Shown: piece after piece, positions 34,846 through 43,511 of the stretch | How positions within the stretch are numbered: position 1 is the first letter of the stretch | Layout of the letters: each line of letters begins with the position of its first letter | NCBI GenBank assembly: GCA_937863435.1 | Contig: CALMES010000079.1 | Coordinates: forward strand, 1-53,762 | DNA length: 53,762 nucleotides | Direction of reading: 5' to 3' | DNA from: an uncultured Candidatus Peregrinibacteria bacterium | Lineage (GTDB): Bacteria; Patescibacteriota; Gracilibacteria; Peribacterales; Peribacteraceae | The notes under the pieces: model-generated | Database searches by the model: none | What the model was told of the DNA's origin: nothing | What the model saw: the letters and a program-made list of their open reading frames with translations, nothing else | Translations under genes and position numbers: made by a program

Positions 34846-35659
34846 CGAAGCGGATGGCATCGGATCCGTTCTTGCTGCTATCAAGGCGTTGCCTTTACAG
34901 GCCGAAATCATCGTTATAAATGACGGTTCTACCGATAATACAGCGGATGTTGCCAGGCACTCGGGTGCAACATTGGTGTTAGAGCATCCGGTTCCTGCAG
35001 GTTACGGTTACAGCTTGAAGGCCGGCATTGCAGCGGCTTCCAATGAAATAATTGTTATCACCGATGCGGACGGAACATATCCGGTCGGTTCCATTCCTGC
35101 GCTCGTCGATATGCTCAATAGGGGCTTCGACATGGTCGTAGGCGCACGTTTTGGCAAAGCGTACCGAGGTGCGTTTTTAAAGATGCCTGCACGCATTATT
35201 TTTAAGTTGCTTGTGGAATTTACAACCGGCAAGCGCATTCCGGATATTAATTCCGGATTTCGAGTATTCCGCAAGCAAGATATTTTGCCGTTCTTTCCCG
35301 ATCTTTGTAATACATTCAGCTTTACCACCACTCAGACGCTCATCTATCAGCTGACCGGCCGCTTTGTCGGCTATGTGCCTGTTGCGTACGAAAAGCGCGT
35401 GGGCCGGTCAAAGGTGCGGATCGTTCGCGACGCACTTCGTACGATGCAGTATATCGTCGAAGTTATTATTCGGTACAATCCGCTCAAATTATTCCTTCTG
35501 CTGTCTATCGTCTCATTCGGCGTCAGCATTATGGTGTCGCCTCTTATCGGTTTTGTGGCTATTTTTTGCGGCTTTCTGTGTTCGATGCTTATATTCAGTC
35601 TCGGTATTATTGCTGAGGCTCTGCGGTCGTTGCGACGCGTTTCGAAAAGCGTACCTTAA
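34811..35659 (+). CDS. GT2 glycosyltransferase with C-terminal membrane pair
   Basis: This 282-residue family 2 enzyme reads ISVIIPALNEADGIGSVL, EIIVINDGSTDNTADVA and ITDADGTYPVGSIPALVD with the metal-binding DAD. VVGARFGKAYRG and INSGFRVFRK follow, and two hydrophobic helices near the C-terminus ('LFLLLSIVSFGVSIMVSPLI' and the next segment). It resembles undecaprenyl-phosphate glycosyltransferases that charge the lipid carrier for GT39-like enzymes. GTG at 34811 gives the natural start; ATG 34784 is possible. Either overlaps the end of the broken membrane gene, supporting an intact ancestral operon. Its 3' end overlaps the convergent GT2 by 53 bases. Confidence 0.87.
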   Translation: MQAISVIIPALNEADGIGSVLAAIKALPLQAEIIVINDGSTDNTADVARHSGATLVLEHPVPAGYGYSLKAGIAAASNEIIVITDADGTYPVGSIPALVDMLNRGFDMVVGARFGKAYRGAFLKMPARIIFKLLVEFTTGKRIPDINSGFRVFRKQDILPFFPDLCNTFSFTTTQTLIYQLTGRFVGYVPVAYEKRVGRSKVRIVRDALRTMQYIVEVIIRYNPLKLFLLLSIVSFGVSIMVSPLIGFVAIFCGFLCSMLIFSLGIIAEALRSLRRVSKSVP

Positions 35660-36329
35660 GCATGGTGATACATCCTTTCCATGCATCCTTCCAGCCGATT
35701 TTTTTACCCTCCTCAAGAGTTCTGGGGTTATAGGAGATGGCAATTTCTTTAATTGGTATGCCCTGCTGGATGCATTTGGCGCAGATCTCTGCTTCCATTT
35801 CAAATCCGTCTGACACTAGACCGAGCGAGCGCAGCACATTGGTGGGCAGCAACTTATAGCAGGTATAACTGTCAGTTAACTTTGATCCAAACAGAATATT
35901 AAGAAGCCCAGTTATTACTTTGTTGCCCAGAAGATAGCGTTTGTAAATATTGGGATTCGAGGTCAGAAACCGTGACCCGAATACAACCGTATCTGTTCGA
36001 TTCTCTGTTGCCTGCAGCAGCAACCCAATTTGTTTTGGATCGTACTCCAGATCCGCATCCTGAATAACCGTGAAATCACCAGCTGCTTTTGCTAGGCCCG
36101 CACGAATGGCGGAGCCCTTTCCTCCGTTGCGCTGCGTAAGGACAATATCCTGTGTTCGTGCGTATTTCTTCAAAATGTCGTATGAATTGTCGCTGGAGCC
36201 ATCGTCAATGTACACAATCTGGGCATATTCACATGTTGCATGAAGGGCGTTCATTACTTGCAATAAAGTTGCGTCTTCATTATAGACCGGTACAAGAATG
36301 CTTAATTTGAAGGTGCTGGGAGAAGTCAT
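35607..36329 (-). CDS. GT2 glycosyltransferase, DPM1-like soluble type
   Basis: This 240-residue GT-A protein has LSILVPVYNEDATLLQVMNAL, IVYIDDGSSDNSYDIL, QRNGGKGSAIRAGLAKAAGD and VIQDADLEYDPKQIG with DAD. VVFGSRFLTSNPN and DSYTCYKLLPTNVLR follow, and 'EEGKKIGWKDAWKGCITMLK' comes near the end. This is the dolichyl/polyprenyl-phosphate sugar synthase type without membrane helices. ATG 36329 shares one base with the stop of the upstream membrane protein (TGATG). It probably supplies the lipid-linked donor for that GT-C-like membrane protein. Confidence 0.9.
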   Translation of the reverse strand: MTSPSTFKLSILVPVYNEDATLLQVMNALHATCEYAQIVYIDDGSSDNSYDILKKYARTQDIVLTQRNGGKGSAIRAGLAKAAGDFTVIQDADLEYDPKQIGLLLQATENRTDTVVFGSRFLTSNPNIYKRYLLGNKVITGLLNILFGSKLTDSYTCYKLLPTNVLRSLGLVSDGFEMEAEICAKCIQQGIPIKEIAISYNPRTLEEGKKIGWKDAWKGCITMLKVRFSKRVATTAEPQQ

Positions 36330-37489
36330 CAGGTTATAAAAAAAGGATGCACAATAAGACCAAGTCCAACGGCTGTGACTAGTCCGATTATTATGAGGGT
36401 CTGGCACAATAATCTGTCATAGATGTTGTTGCGTTGTGCGCTATAGAGAATTGCCAGTGGGTAGACAGGGGTTATAACCCGGCCAATACTCGTAATAGAC
36501 CCCCAAATATTATCTGACATCGTGATCATAATGCCGAGAAACAGCAGCAACATAACGGGAAAATATGACCTGTCTCGCTTGTATGCAATTTGCCACAGCG
36601 TATGCAAGAGTACAGGCAGGACGAAGCCCAGAAAAAGAGCGATAGATGTTGTTGTGAGAAGCGTATAGGGCTTCTTTCCGATAAGAATAAGAAAAATTGA
36701 GAGGAAAGGAATATTCCGGTTTCCCGTACTGATAAAGAAGGGCCAGGAGTGAAAGATGAGATACATGTAAGTATGCCATATCCCGAAAACGATCAGAGGA
36801 ATAACAGCAAGTCCGGCACTGCGCCACTTTTGTTTCAGAAACAGATATAGAAGTGTAAACAAGGCGAACAAGACATTGACCTCGCGCGAAAGAACAAGAA
36901 GTGACAGAAGCAGTACGTCAATGCTTTCCATTGTTTCCGAGCGCCGCATGCGTAAAAGGAAAATTGTGCTCAGCAGCAGAGTAAGCGGTTCAGCAAGCGT
37001 GAAATGCAAGGCAACCATCGCGGCAGGACAGAGAGCGAGTGCAAAAGCGTATAACGGATTGGAGAACTTTCGCTGCACAAGCAGAAAAGTGACACTGATT
37101 GCCAGAATATTAATCAGTAAAAACACCGAAGGCAGTGCGGACGTATTGCCTGCGGAGAATATAAACGCGACTGCCGGTAAAAGAATGCGTTGATAGGCGT
37201 ATGATGCTGGAGAAAACATGCGCAAATTTCTCCATTGTGATGGCAGAAAGATAGCAGGAAAAGTGCGTGCAATTTGATAGTAACCCATGGCGTCATAACC
37301 TGGCACTTTCAGAACCACTGTTCCCGGGGGGGGCGGGTGTTGCAATGCAATGGTTGTATCTATATGCAGCAGAGCTGACGGCCGGAAGCCGTAAGGAGCG
37401 AGAGTGATTGTCAAAAGGGCTGCCAGGATAATGAGTAGCAAGCTCAGCCAGCGTACGGAATAACGGTGCGTCAAAGAGAGAGGTAGCAA
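36329..37489 (-). CDS. Polytopic membrane protein, GT87/AZOBR_p60025-like
   Basis: This 386-residue protein has about ten hydrophobic helices. After helix 1 it reads KVPGYDAMGYYQIARTFPAIFL and then YAYQRILLPAVAFIFSAGN, the 'D.....YYQIA ... YRYQRILLP' arrangement of cell-surface glycopolymer formation proteins (GT87-like GT-C enzymes). It is likely to transfer sugar from a polyprenyl phosphate donor outside the membrane. The first usable start is TTG at 37489, overlapping the end of the dehydrogenase by 19 bases. The first ATG in frame is only at residue 67, within the conserved loop, so TTG is favoured. Confidence 0.8.
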   Translation of the reverse strand: MLPLSLTHRYSVRWLSLLLIILAALLTITLAPYGFRPSALLHIDTTIALQHPPPPGTVVLKVPGYDAMGYYQIARTFPAIFLPSQWRNLRMFSPASYAYQRILLPAVAFIFSAGNTSALPSVFLLINILAISVTFLLVQRKFSNPLYAFALALCPAAMVALHFTLAEPLTLLLSTIFLLRMRRSETMESIDVLLLSLLVLSREVNVLFALFTLLYLFLKQKWRSAGLAVIPLIVFGIWHTYMYLIFHSWPFFISTGNRNIPFLSIFLILIGKKPYTLLTTTSIALFLGFVLPVLLHTLWQIAYKRDRSYFPVMLLLFLGIMITMSDNIWGSITSIGRVITPVYPLAILYSAQRNNIYDRLLCQTLIIIGLVTAVGLGLIVHPFFIT

Positions 37490-38757
37490 TAACAGTCTTT
37501 TTCAAATTCCTGCGGTGTCCACATCGATTTTAAATCATAAAAAATACCATTTTTTTTCAGAGCTTTCGTCATATCCGAGGCCTTTAGCTTGCTATATTGA
37601 CGATGACTGACGGCTGCGATAATCACATCAAACGGCCCGTCATCTAAGCTTCCCGGTTTCATGTTCATGTTTTCAATGGCATCCGGAGTCAGCAGCGGAT
37701 CATGGCCGCGCACCATACAGCCTGCGCTTTCCAGCTGGCTCATCAGTTCATGCACTTTTGAGTTACGGGTATCGGGGACATTTTCCTTGAAAGTAAGCCC
37801 GAGTATCAAAACCTTTGCCCCGATAGCACTGATATTTTTTTGTGTCATTGCCCGCATAATTTGATGATGGATAAACGACGGCATCGTGTCATTCATTTTT
37901 CTTCCGGCTGATATTACTTCGGTATGCATCCCTAATTCTTTGGCTTTGTGAACGAGATAATAAGGATCAACGCCGATACAGTGCCCACCCACAAGTCCTG
38001 GCGTAAATTTGAGAAAGTTCCATTTGGTACCCGCTGCCTCCAGCACGTCTTTGGTGCGGATGCCGAGCCTGTCGCAAAAGCGTGCAATCTCATTCATGAG
38101 CGCAATGTTTATGTCGCGCTGAGTGTTTTCGAGTGCCTTAGCCAGTTCTGCCACTTTAATATTCGGTGCTTTATGAATGCCTGCAGTAATAATTCTGCCA
38201 TAGACCGTAGCCAGCCATTCTGTCGTTTCCTTATCCTGACCTGCAACAACCTTGATGATTTTATCGACAGTATGCTCTTTGTCGCCTGGATTAATGCGTT
38301 CTGGTGAATAGCCAATCGTGAAATCTTTGCCGCACACAAAACCTGATGCGCGTTCTAAAATGGGCACGCAAATATCTTCCGTTACACCGGGGTATACTGT
38401 GGATTCCGATACGATCACCGCGCCTTTACTCATGTGTTTGCCCACCGTTTCACATGCTTTTATCACAGGGGTGAGATCGGGGTTATTGAGGGAGTCAATG
38501 GGCGTTGGAACGGCGATAATAATAGTATTGGCCTCACGTATTACAGCCGGATCATTACTATATTCAACGCTGGTTTTCTTCAGGTCATCCGCAGTTAATT
38601 CATCTGTCCAGTCTTCGTTATTTTTCAGAGCTTCAATGCGTTTGGCATTAATATCGAAGCCGTACGTCTTCCAGCCACTGCGTCCAAAAGCGGCAGCTAA
38701 TGGCAGGCCTACATATCCAAGGCCTATGACACAGATGACAGGATCACGAGAAGGCAT
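37471..38757 (-). CDS. tviB: UDP-N-acetylglucosamine 6-dehydrogenase, TviB/WbpA-like
   Basis: This 428-residue nucleotide-sugar dehydrogenase begins VICVIGLGYVGLPLAAAFGRSG. It continues with AVPTPIDSLNNPDLTPVIKA, SESTVYPGVTEDICVPIL, IGYSPERINPGDKEHTV and KVAELAKALENTQRDINIALMNE (Lys207). The catalytic Cys260 lies in GLVGGHCIGVDPYYLVHKA. The match to TviB (Vi antigen) runs throughout, so UDP-GlcNAc or UDP-GalNAc to the uronic acid is the likely reaction. The promoter is TGATATCCT ending 6 bases before the ATG. It heads a three-gene operon with the GT87-like membrane protein and GT2. Confidence 0.93.
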   Translation of the reverse strand: MPSRDPVICVIGLGYVGLPLAAAFGRSGWKTYGFDINAKRIEALKNNEDWTDELTADDLKKTSVEYSNDPAVIREANTIIIAVPTPIDSLNNPDLTPVIKACETVGKHMSKGAVIVSESTVYPGVTEDICVPILERASGFVCGKDFTIGYSPERINPGDKEHTVDKIIKVVAGQDKETTEWLATVYGRIITAGIHKAPNIKVAELAKALENTQRDINIALMNEIARFCDRLGIRTKDVLEAAGTKWNFLKFTPGLVGGHCIGVDPYYLVHKAKELGMHTEVISAGRKMNDTMPSFIHHQIMRAMTQKNISAIGAKVLILGLTFKENVPDTRNSKVHELMSQLESAGCMVRGHDPLLTPDAIENMNMKPGSLDDGPFDVIIAAVSHRQYSKLKASDMTKALKKNGIFYDLKSMWTPQEFEKDCYCYLSL

Positions 38758-38772
38758 GCACAGAGGATATCA
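38758..38772 (-). promoter_or_regulatory. Leaderless-type promoter of the tviB-like operon
   Basis: TGATATCCT (38772-38764) and spacer CTGTGC precede ATG 38757. Confidence 0.65.
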
Positions 38773-38784
38773 GAATTTTATTTT

Positions 38785-39576
38785 CTAGCGAGTCGTCCGG
38801 TGCGCAAAAAATAAGGATTTCTTCGGTTTTGAAACGGTAAAGCCCTGTTTCTCAAGATGCTGCTGTAGTGCGGCGGGTGTGTGCAATGGATTTTTTGAGA
38901 AATGATGATATTCCAGGGCTATAAAACTTATTTTTTGATAATAATCCGGAGAAAGTGCGTACAAAATATCGTACTCTGCGCCCTCACAATCAATTTTCAG
39001 AAAGTCACAAAACGGAAGAGAGTTATCGGTAAATACTCGCTCCAGAGAAAAGCAGGGGACGGTTGTAGGGGTGCCTGCATGCGAATAATCGAATACAGAA
39101 TGCCCGCCGGTGTCGCCTGTAACATACAGTGTCAGGCTGCCGGTTGTTGCTGCGACACCTGCATTGAACGCATGTACGCGCTGCTCCAAGCGATTTGCTT
39201 GGATATTTTCCTGGACGAGCACATAGTTGCTTGGCTCAGGTTCAAAGGTGTAGATGTGAGCTGATGGCGCTTTGGCTGCGGCATACAGCATAAAAGTACC
39301 GATGTTCGCACCGATATCGATGATGTGTTTGCATTGCGTCCAGTCAAACACGATACCTTTATCGTTTGGTTCGTACGATCGATCCAGCCACACATCGTTT
39401 AATGCCCCGCCTTCTATAGCATACGGACGCGCAATAAGGACTGTGCCGTTACGTAGCCGGTAGCGAACACGGTCGCCTGTTGTCAGTTGCCATTTATTCA
39501 AAAGGTAGAGCGGCCAGTTTTGCACTGTGGCTATCAGGCGCCACATGGTTGTCGCATACAGACGTAATTTTTTCAT
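38785..39576 (-). CDS. FkbM-family SAM-dependent methyltransferase
   Basis: This 263-residue methyltransferase has HIIDIGANIGTFMLYAAAKAP for SAM motif I, YTFEPEPSNYVLVQENI and FCDFLKIDCEGAEYDIL, the FkbM family pattern. It ends 'LEKQGFTVSKPKKSLFFAH'. It would O-methylate a sugar hydroxyl. It has its own promoter (TGCTAGAGT ending 6 bases before the ATG) and is divergent from the SDR gene at 39684. The gap to the tviB-like gene downstream is 27 bases. Confidence 0.9.
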   Translation of the reverse strand: MKKLRLYATTMWRLIATVQNWPLYLLNKWQLTTGDRVRYRLRNGTVLIARPYAIEGGALNDVWLDRSYEPNDKGIVFDWTQCKHIIDIGANIGTFMLYAAAKAPSAHIYTFEPEPSNYVLVQENIQANRLEQRVHAFNAGVAATTGSLTLYVTGDTGGHSVFDYSHAGTPTTVPCFSLERVFTDNSLPFCDFLKIDCEGAEYDILYALSPDYYQKISFIALEYHHFSKNPLHTPAALQQHLEKQGFTVSKPKKSLFFAHRTTR

Positions 39577-39591
39577 ACATTCACTCTAGCA
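39577..39591 (-). promoter_or_regulatory. Leaderless-type promoter of the FkbM gene
   Basis: TGCTAGAGT (39591-39583) and spacer GAATGT precede ATG 39576. Confidence 0.6.
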
Positions 39592-39670
39592 TTCTTCGTT
39601 CTTCGTGTGGAATCTCTTCGGGTTCTGTAAAAAAAGATGCACTGCAATTGCAATCGCTCCATCTTTTCTC

Positions 39671-39683
39671 TAGCCTGCATTCC
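39671..39683 (+). promoter_or_regulatory. Leaderless-type promoter of the SDR gene
   Basis: TAGCCT (39671-39676) and the 7-base spacer GCATTCC precede ATG 39684, supporting this internal start over the longer frame. Confidence 0.5.
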
Positions 39684-40616
39684 ATGAGCAGTGCCTGGAA
39701 AAAAAAGCGGGTTGTTGTGACCGGAGCCACCGGCTTTGTCGGTAGTGTCTTAGTCGAGCACTTGCTCGCTCTTGGCGCCTCTGTCCGCGCACCGATGCGG
39801 TCCGAAAACTATCGTGCGCTGTCGAAAAAGCGCTCGGAAATAGAATGGATGGAAGGGGATTTGCGTGAAGCCGACTACTGCGAACAGCTTCTGGAGGGAG
39901 TGGATCATATCTTTCACCTGGCATCGCACCGGCGGAATATCGATTTTCACCGCAAACACTGCAGCGACGTGATGAACGGCAACATCGAAATGTCACTCGC
40001 GCTCATTCATGCCATGAAGTCACACAAGAAAACGAGTGTCACTTTCTTCAGTAGTGCCAATGTCCCGCCGGCCATCGATGTGATTGCGGTAGCTCAGGAA
40101 CAGCAGCTCGACGGGTATGTGTTGGGCAAAGCCGTATCAGAAACCCTCTGGCTTACCGCTGCGCATCAACTTGGCTTTCCGCTGCTCATTGTCCGTCCGG
40201 TTGGTGTGTACGGTCCGCGCGATACGTTCTCGAAAGACGGCAATGTTATCCCCTCGCTTATGGTGAAAGCGCGTGACAGTAAAGAAGTGTTGCAGGTATG
40301 GGGAAGTGGCATGCAAAAGCGCGTTTTCTTGTATGTTGATGATTTGGTACAGGCGGTTTTCACTCTCATAGAAAGTGACGTGCACGGTATTCAGTACATT
40401 GCACCCACCGGCATGGTCACAATTGCCGAACTGGCTGAACAAATCCGCCAGATCGTCAATCCGTCTCTCACGCTCCAATTCGATACGACCCAGCCGGAAG
40501 GCAGCCGTTCCATTGCGGTATTGCCCATGCATGCCACGCTCGAATCGCTACAGTGGACACCGCTTGCCGACGGTTTGCGGAAAACCTACGACGGTTGGGT
40601 CACCAAGGGAAAGTAA
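39684..40616 (+). CDS. NAD-dependent sugar epimerase/reductase (extended SDR)
   Basis: This 310-residue SDR begins SSAWKKKRVVVTGATGFVGSVLVEHLLALGASV. It then has HIFHLASHRR, FFSSANVPPAIDVIAV and LDGYVLGKAVSE, in which YVLGK supplies the catalytic Tyr and Lys, followed by RPVGVYGPRDTFSKDGNVIPSL. The frame is open back to 39480, but the start at 39684 matches the family and the promoter spacing. It precedes gtrA and the FAD protein on the same strand, so it may belong to a decaprenyl-phosphate arabinose-like or galactofuranose-like pathway. That is speculative. Confidence 0.88.
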   Translation: MSSAWKKKRVVVTGATGFVGSVLVEHLLALGASVRAPMRSENYRALSKKRSEIEWMEGDLREADYCEQLLEGVDHIFHLASHRRNIDFHRKHCSDVMNGNIEMSLALIHAMKSHKKTSVTFFSSANVPPAIDVIAVAQEQQLDGYVLGKAVSETLWLTAAHQLGFPLLIVRPVGVYGPRDTFSKDGNVIPSLMVKARDSKEVLQVWGSGMQKRVFLYVDDLVQAVFTLIESDVHGIQYIAPTGMVTIAELAEQIRQIVNPSLTLQFDTTQPEGSRSIAVLPMHATLESLQWTPLADGLRKTYDGWVTKGK

Positions 40617-40677
40617 TGAATAGCTTGTCCCTGCGTCCTTACCTTTACGGCATTTTGCTCATCGCTCTTCCTCTCGT

Positions 40678-41112
40678 ATGAAAAAATTTCTCGCCGATTC
40701 TACCATCCGCAAACATCTCATTCAGGGATTCAAGTTCGGCATCTGCGGACTGACCGGCTTCTCCATTGAGTTCGTCATTCTGACCCTTTTGGTGGAGAAA
40801 TTCCACATTGTTCCGTGGATCGCCAATTTACCCGCCGGACTTGCCTCCATCACGTTTGTCTTCTTCTTCAATAAATACATTACCTTTCGCAATAAAGAAC
40901 GTAGTCGTGCCCAAACCATGCGCTTTATTCTCGTCTATAGTTGTGCGTTTGTAGGGAGCTACATCTTCTACGCGGCTCTGTTGTGGCTCCACGTGCAGTA
41001 TCAGCTGGGCAAGGTGATCGTTGTCGGCACGGTGGCTATTATCAACTATTGCCTGTCGCACGGCTTTATTTTCAAAAAAGTCGAACATCTGCCGGACGTT
41101 GTGACAGTCTAA
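40678..41112 (+). CDS. GtrA-family membrane protein
   Basis: This 144-residue protein has four predicted helices: 'FKFGICGLTGFSIEFVILTLL', 'WIANLPAGLASITFVFFFNKY', 'FILVYSCAFVGSYIFYAALLW' and 'VIVVGTVAIINYCLSHGFIF'. The FFNKYITFRNKE loop and the terminal NY.LSHGFIFKK are GtrA hallmarks. GtrA proteins are thought to help move polyprenyl-phosphate-linked sugars across the membrane. It starts 61 bases after the SDR gene with no ribosome-binding site visible. Confidence 0.9.
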   Translation: MKKFLADSTIRKHLIQGFKFGICGLTGFSIEFVILTLLVEKFHIVPWIANLPAGLASITFVFFFNKYITFRNKERSRAQTMRFILVYSCAFVGSYIFYAALLWLHVQYQLGKVIVVGTVAIINYCLSHGFIFKKVEHLPDVVTV

Positions 41113-41203
41113 ATGACTTTCGATGTTGCTTTGGGACGCTTTTCGCTACACTGCGCTGCGTGTCTGGAAGGCTCGTTAAAAGCGACAAAAATCATTCATT
41201 TCG

Positions 41204-41215
41204 TATCATCATTTT
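41204..41215 (+). promoter_or_regulatory. Leaderless-type promoter before a TTG start
   Basis: TATCAT (41204-41209) and spacer CATTTT precede TTG at 41216, 9 bases upstream of the first ATG of the same frame. Confidence 0.5.
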
Positions 41216-42994
41216 TTGCACTGTATGACAAAGAAGAAGGTCGCCATCATCGCCGGAGCCGGTCCTGCCGGACTGACAGCCGCGTATGAATTGCGCAAGC
41301 GTACAGATATCGATGTATTGATTTTCGAGGCAACGGATGCCATTGGCGGTATCGCTCAGACGTATAACTACAAAGGCAATCGTATCGATATCGGCGGCCA
41401 TCGCTTCTTTTCCAAAATCGATCGTGTCATGAAATGGTGGTTCAATATTCTGCCGCCACAAGGTGCACCCGCGGCCGATACAGCAGCCAAGCAGCACGAA
41501 ATCGAGTATGCGGTACAGGTCACGATGGAGTATTTGTGTCCGGAGGTGGGTGTTGGCAATGATGGTGTTGAGGAAGGGTTAGGGGTGGGGGTTAGGGCTG
41601 CAGAAAATAATGACAAAACAGTTGAAGTGAAAAAAAAGCATGATCATCGTGCTTCTGCTCATCATTCCAAACCCCAGCCCAAGCCCTCACTTCCTACCTC
41701 CATTACTCGTCCCGCGCCAGATCCGGAAAAGGAGGACGACGTCATGCTGCAGCGTCCGCGTGTCTCACGCATTTTCTATCGCAAGCATTTCTTCCCGTAT
41801 CCGATCGGTATTACGTTTCTGGTGGCTCGCAGACTCGGCATTCTCAACACATTCCTCATCGGCATGAGCTACATCAAAGCGCAGATGTTTCCGCTCAAAG
41901 ACGAAACGTTCCTGGATTCTTTTTACATCAACCGCTTCGGGCGTCGGTTGTACAAAACCTTCTTCGAAGCCTATACCGAGAAAGTGTGGGGCGTGCCCTG
42001 TAGCCAGATTCGTGCGGATTGGGGCGCGCAGCGCGTGAAGGGATTGTCGCTCAAACGTGCGCTTGCTCATGCCATTCGCGATTTGCTCAGCAGTGATTTT
42101 GCCAAGTCGCAGCGCGAACGCGAAACGAGTCTCATCACGCGTTTTTTCTATCCCAAGTTCGGCCCCGGCCAGATGTGGGAGGTAGTGGCAAAGCAGATTG
42201 TGCAATGCGGCGGCACTCTCGAAATGCGTAAGCGTATTTCCAGCGTGCACGTCGACAATGGCGCTATCACATCCGTGATGGTCGAAGACATGCAGACCGG
42301 TGAGCTCAAAAAAATTGCCTGTGATTACTTCTTTTCCACCATGCCGATCAAGCATTTGATTGGCATGATGACGCCACATCCGCCGGCGCTTGTCACCGAA
42401 GTGGCCGAAGGCCTGCAGTATCGCGACTTCTTGACCGTCGGTTTATTGCTCAAAAAACTGAACGTCGTTGAAAAGGGAAGGCAGATTCAAACTGATGTTC
42501 CCGATAACTGGATCTATATTCAAGACGGTGGTGTTCGCGTGGGTCGTGTGCAGATTTTCAATAACTGGAGCCCGTACATGGTGGCCGATAGCAAAAATAC
42601 CATGTGGATCGGCCTGGAATACTTCGTGAGTGAAGGTGGCGATTTGTGGGTGATGCCCGATAAAGACTTGATTGAACTGGGTATTCAGGAAATGGAGAAG
42701 GTGGGGCTCATAAGCCGTGCAGACGTTCTCGATGGCTGTGTTCTGCGCATGCCAAAAGCCTATCCGGCGTATTTCGGCAGTTACGACCAGATCGACACAG
42801 TCCGTCATTTCGTGGATGCCATCCCCAACCTGTTTCTAATCGGCAGAAACGGCATGCATCGCTACAACAATCAGGATCACAGTATGCTCACAGCCATGCT
42901 CGCCGTCGACAACATTATTGCCGGAGTAACGGCAAAGGCGAACTTGTGGGATGTAAACTTAGAGATGGAATATCACGAGGAGAAGAAGGCGTAA
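41216..42994 (+). CDS. FAD-dependent amine-oxidase-like protein with an in-frame repeat insertion
   Basis: This 592-residue flavoprotein is of the protoporphyrinogen-oxidase/UDP-galactopyranose-mutase-like group common beside GtrA and sugar genes. It has [20 protein letters not shown] for dinucleotide binding, [43 protein letters not shown] and a C-terminal [24 protein letters not shown]. Between '[10 protein letters not shown]' and '[10 protein letters not shown]', where relatives have only a few residues, lies an insertion of about 90 residues, rich in Gly/Val then Lys/Pro/Ser. It is encoded largely by an inverted 7-bp-type repeat (41541-41712). Start: TTG 41216 fits the promoter spacing; ATG 41225 is the conservative alternative. 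Confidence 0.87.
   Translation: MHCMTKKKVAIIAGAGPAGLTAAYELRKRTDIDVLIFEATDAIGGIAQTYNYKGNRIDIGGHRFFSKIDRVMKWWFNILPPQGAPAADTAAKQHEIEYAVQVTMEYLCPEVGVGNDGVEEGLGVGVRAAENNDKTVEVKKKHDHRASAHHSKPQPKPSLPTSITRPAPDPEKEDDVMLQRPRVSRIFYRKHFFPYPIGITFLVARRLGILNTFLIGMSYIKAQMFPLKDETFLDSFYINRFGRRLYKTFFEAYTEKVWGVPCSQIRADWGAQRVKGLSLKRALAHAIRDLLSSDFAKSQRERETSLITRFFYPKFGPGQMWEVVAKQIVQCGGTLEMRKRISSVHVDNGAITSVMVEDMQTGELKKIACDYFFSTMPIKHLIGMMTPHPPALVTEVAEGLQYRDFLTVGLLLKKLNVVEKGRQIQTDVPDNWIYIQDGGVRVGRVQIFNNWSPYMVADSKNTMWIGLEYFVSEGGDLWVMPDKDLIELGIQEMEKVGLISRADVLDGCVLRMPKAYPAYFGSYDQIDTVRHFVDAIPNLFLIGRNGMHRYNNQDHSMLTAMLAVDNIIAGVTAKANLWDVNLEMEYHEEKKA
41541..41712. repeat. Inverted degenerate heptamer-type repeat inside the FAD gene
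   Basis: The left arm (about 41541-41599) is G-rich with successive units such as GGTTAGG, GGTGGGG and GTTAGGG. The right arm (about 41668-41712) is its imperfect reverse complement (CCCCAGCCCAAGCCCTCAC...). A central segment of about 70 bases has an unrelated A-rich composition. The whole element keeps the reading frame. It resembles in design the intergenic elements at 50253, 51368 and 52779. Confidence 0.6.
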
Positions 42995-43433
42995 CTTCAA
43001 GAGGTTTATGAGTATCAAGAGGATCGAACTCAATCGGAGTCGACACTATGCGCTCGCGAGTAGATATTTTTATCAATTCCACAGTAGGATCTGTGCGCAA
43101 TGCACGTGTTTCAAGTACGAATAGCATTTCATTTTCATGCGGATTGTCTGGTAGTATCATTGCAAAGACGAGACCGCCTATGCTCACAGATCCCATACAA
43201 CAAACTGAAGCATTGCGTATTAATCGTATTGTCCGGAAAGATTCTCTATGAAGCTTGCTAAGCTTTTCTGCAATGCAGATGTATAGCCCTGTATTATCTG
43301 TTTGCTCTTGTGCTGCTGCGCATCCTACGGGTCGCAAAAAATGGGGTTTATGAGGATGATTGGCTACATCAATGGGCGTGTCAATGCGAAGGCTCATAGC
43401 GAGCCATGGTCTTCTTTTTTCTGTTCTTTGCAA
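42915..43433 (-). CDS. Hypothetical protein, probable TTG leaderless start
   Basis: This 172-residue frame on the minus strand ends inside the 3' end of the FAD gene (80-base overlap). It has protein-like texture: '[20 protein letters not shown]', '[19 protein letters not shown]' and '[20 protein letters not shown]', then a Pro/Ser-rich end. No family is recognised. TAGTAT (43445-43440) ends 6 bases before the TTG at 43433, the same promoter geometry as genuine genes here. The first ATG is at 43397. Without the frame the 500-base gap would be the longest without a gene in this part of the locus. Confidence 0.5.
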   Translation of the reverse strand: MQRTEKRRPWLAMSLRIDTPIDVANHPHKPHFLRPVGCAAAQEQTDNTGLYICIAEKLSKLHRESFRTIRLIRNASVCCMGSVSIGGLVFAMILPDNPHENEMLFVLETRALRTDPTVELIKISTRERIVSTPIEFDPLDTHKPLEVTPSSPRDIPSLSLHPTSSPLPLLRQ

Positions 43434-43445
43434 TCAGAAATACTA
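43434..43445 (-). promoter_or_regulatory. Putative leaderless promoter before TTG 43433
   Basis: TAGTAT (43445-43440) and spacer TTCTGA lie directly before the TTG. Confidence 0.4.
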
Positions 43446-43511
43446 TTGAAGTGATTATTTTGGCATATTAAAGACCTTAAATCGATGATTTCTCGTCACA
43501 TTTTTTCGTAT

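Noticed and set aside
37321..37340. G/C run (about 7 G) within the GT87-like gene as a phase-variation tract
   Set aside because: The run encodes a short Pro stretch in an intact frame and is short. No evidence of length variation can be seen in a single sequence.
41765..42379. 204-codon minus-strand frame inside the FAD protein gene
   Set aside because: The plus strand has continuous family similarity here. The antisense frame shows no family features.
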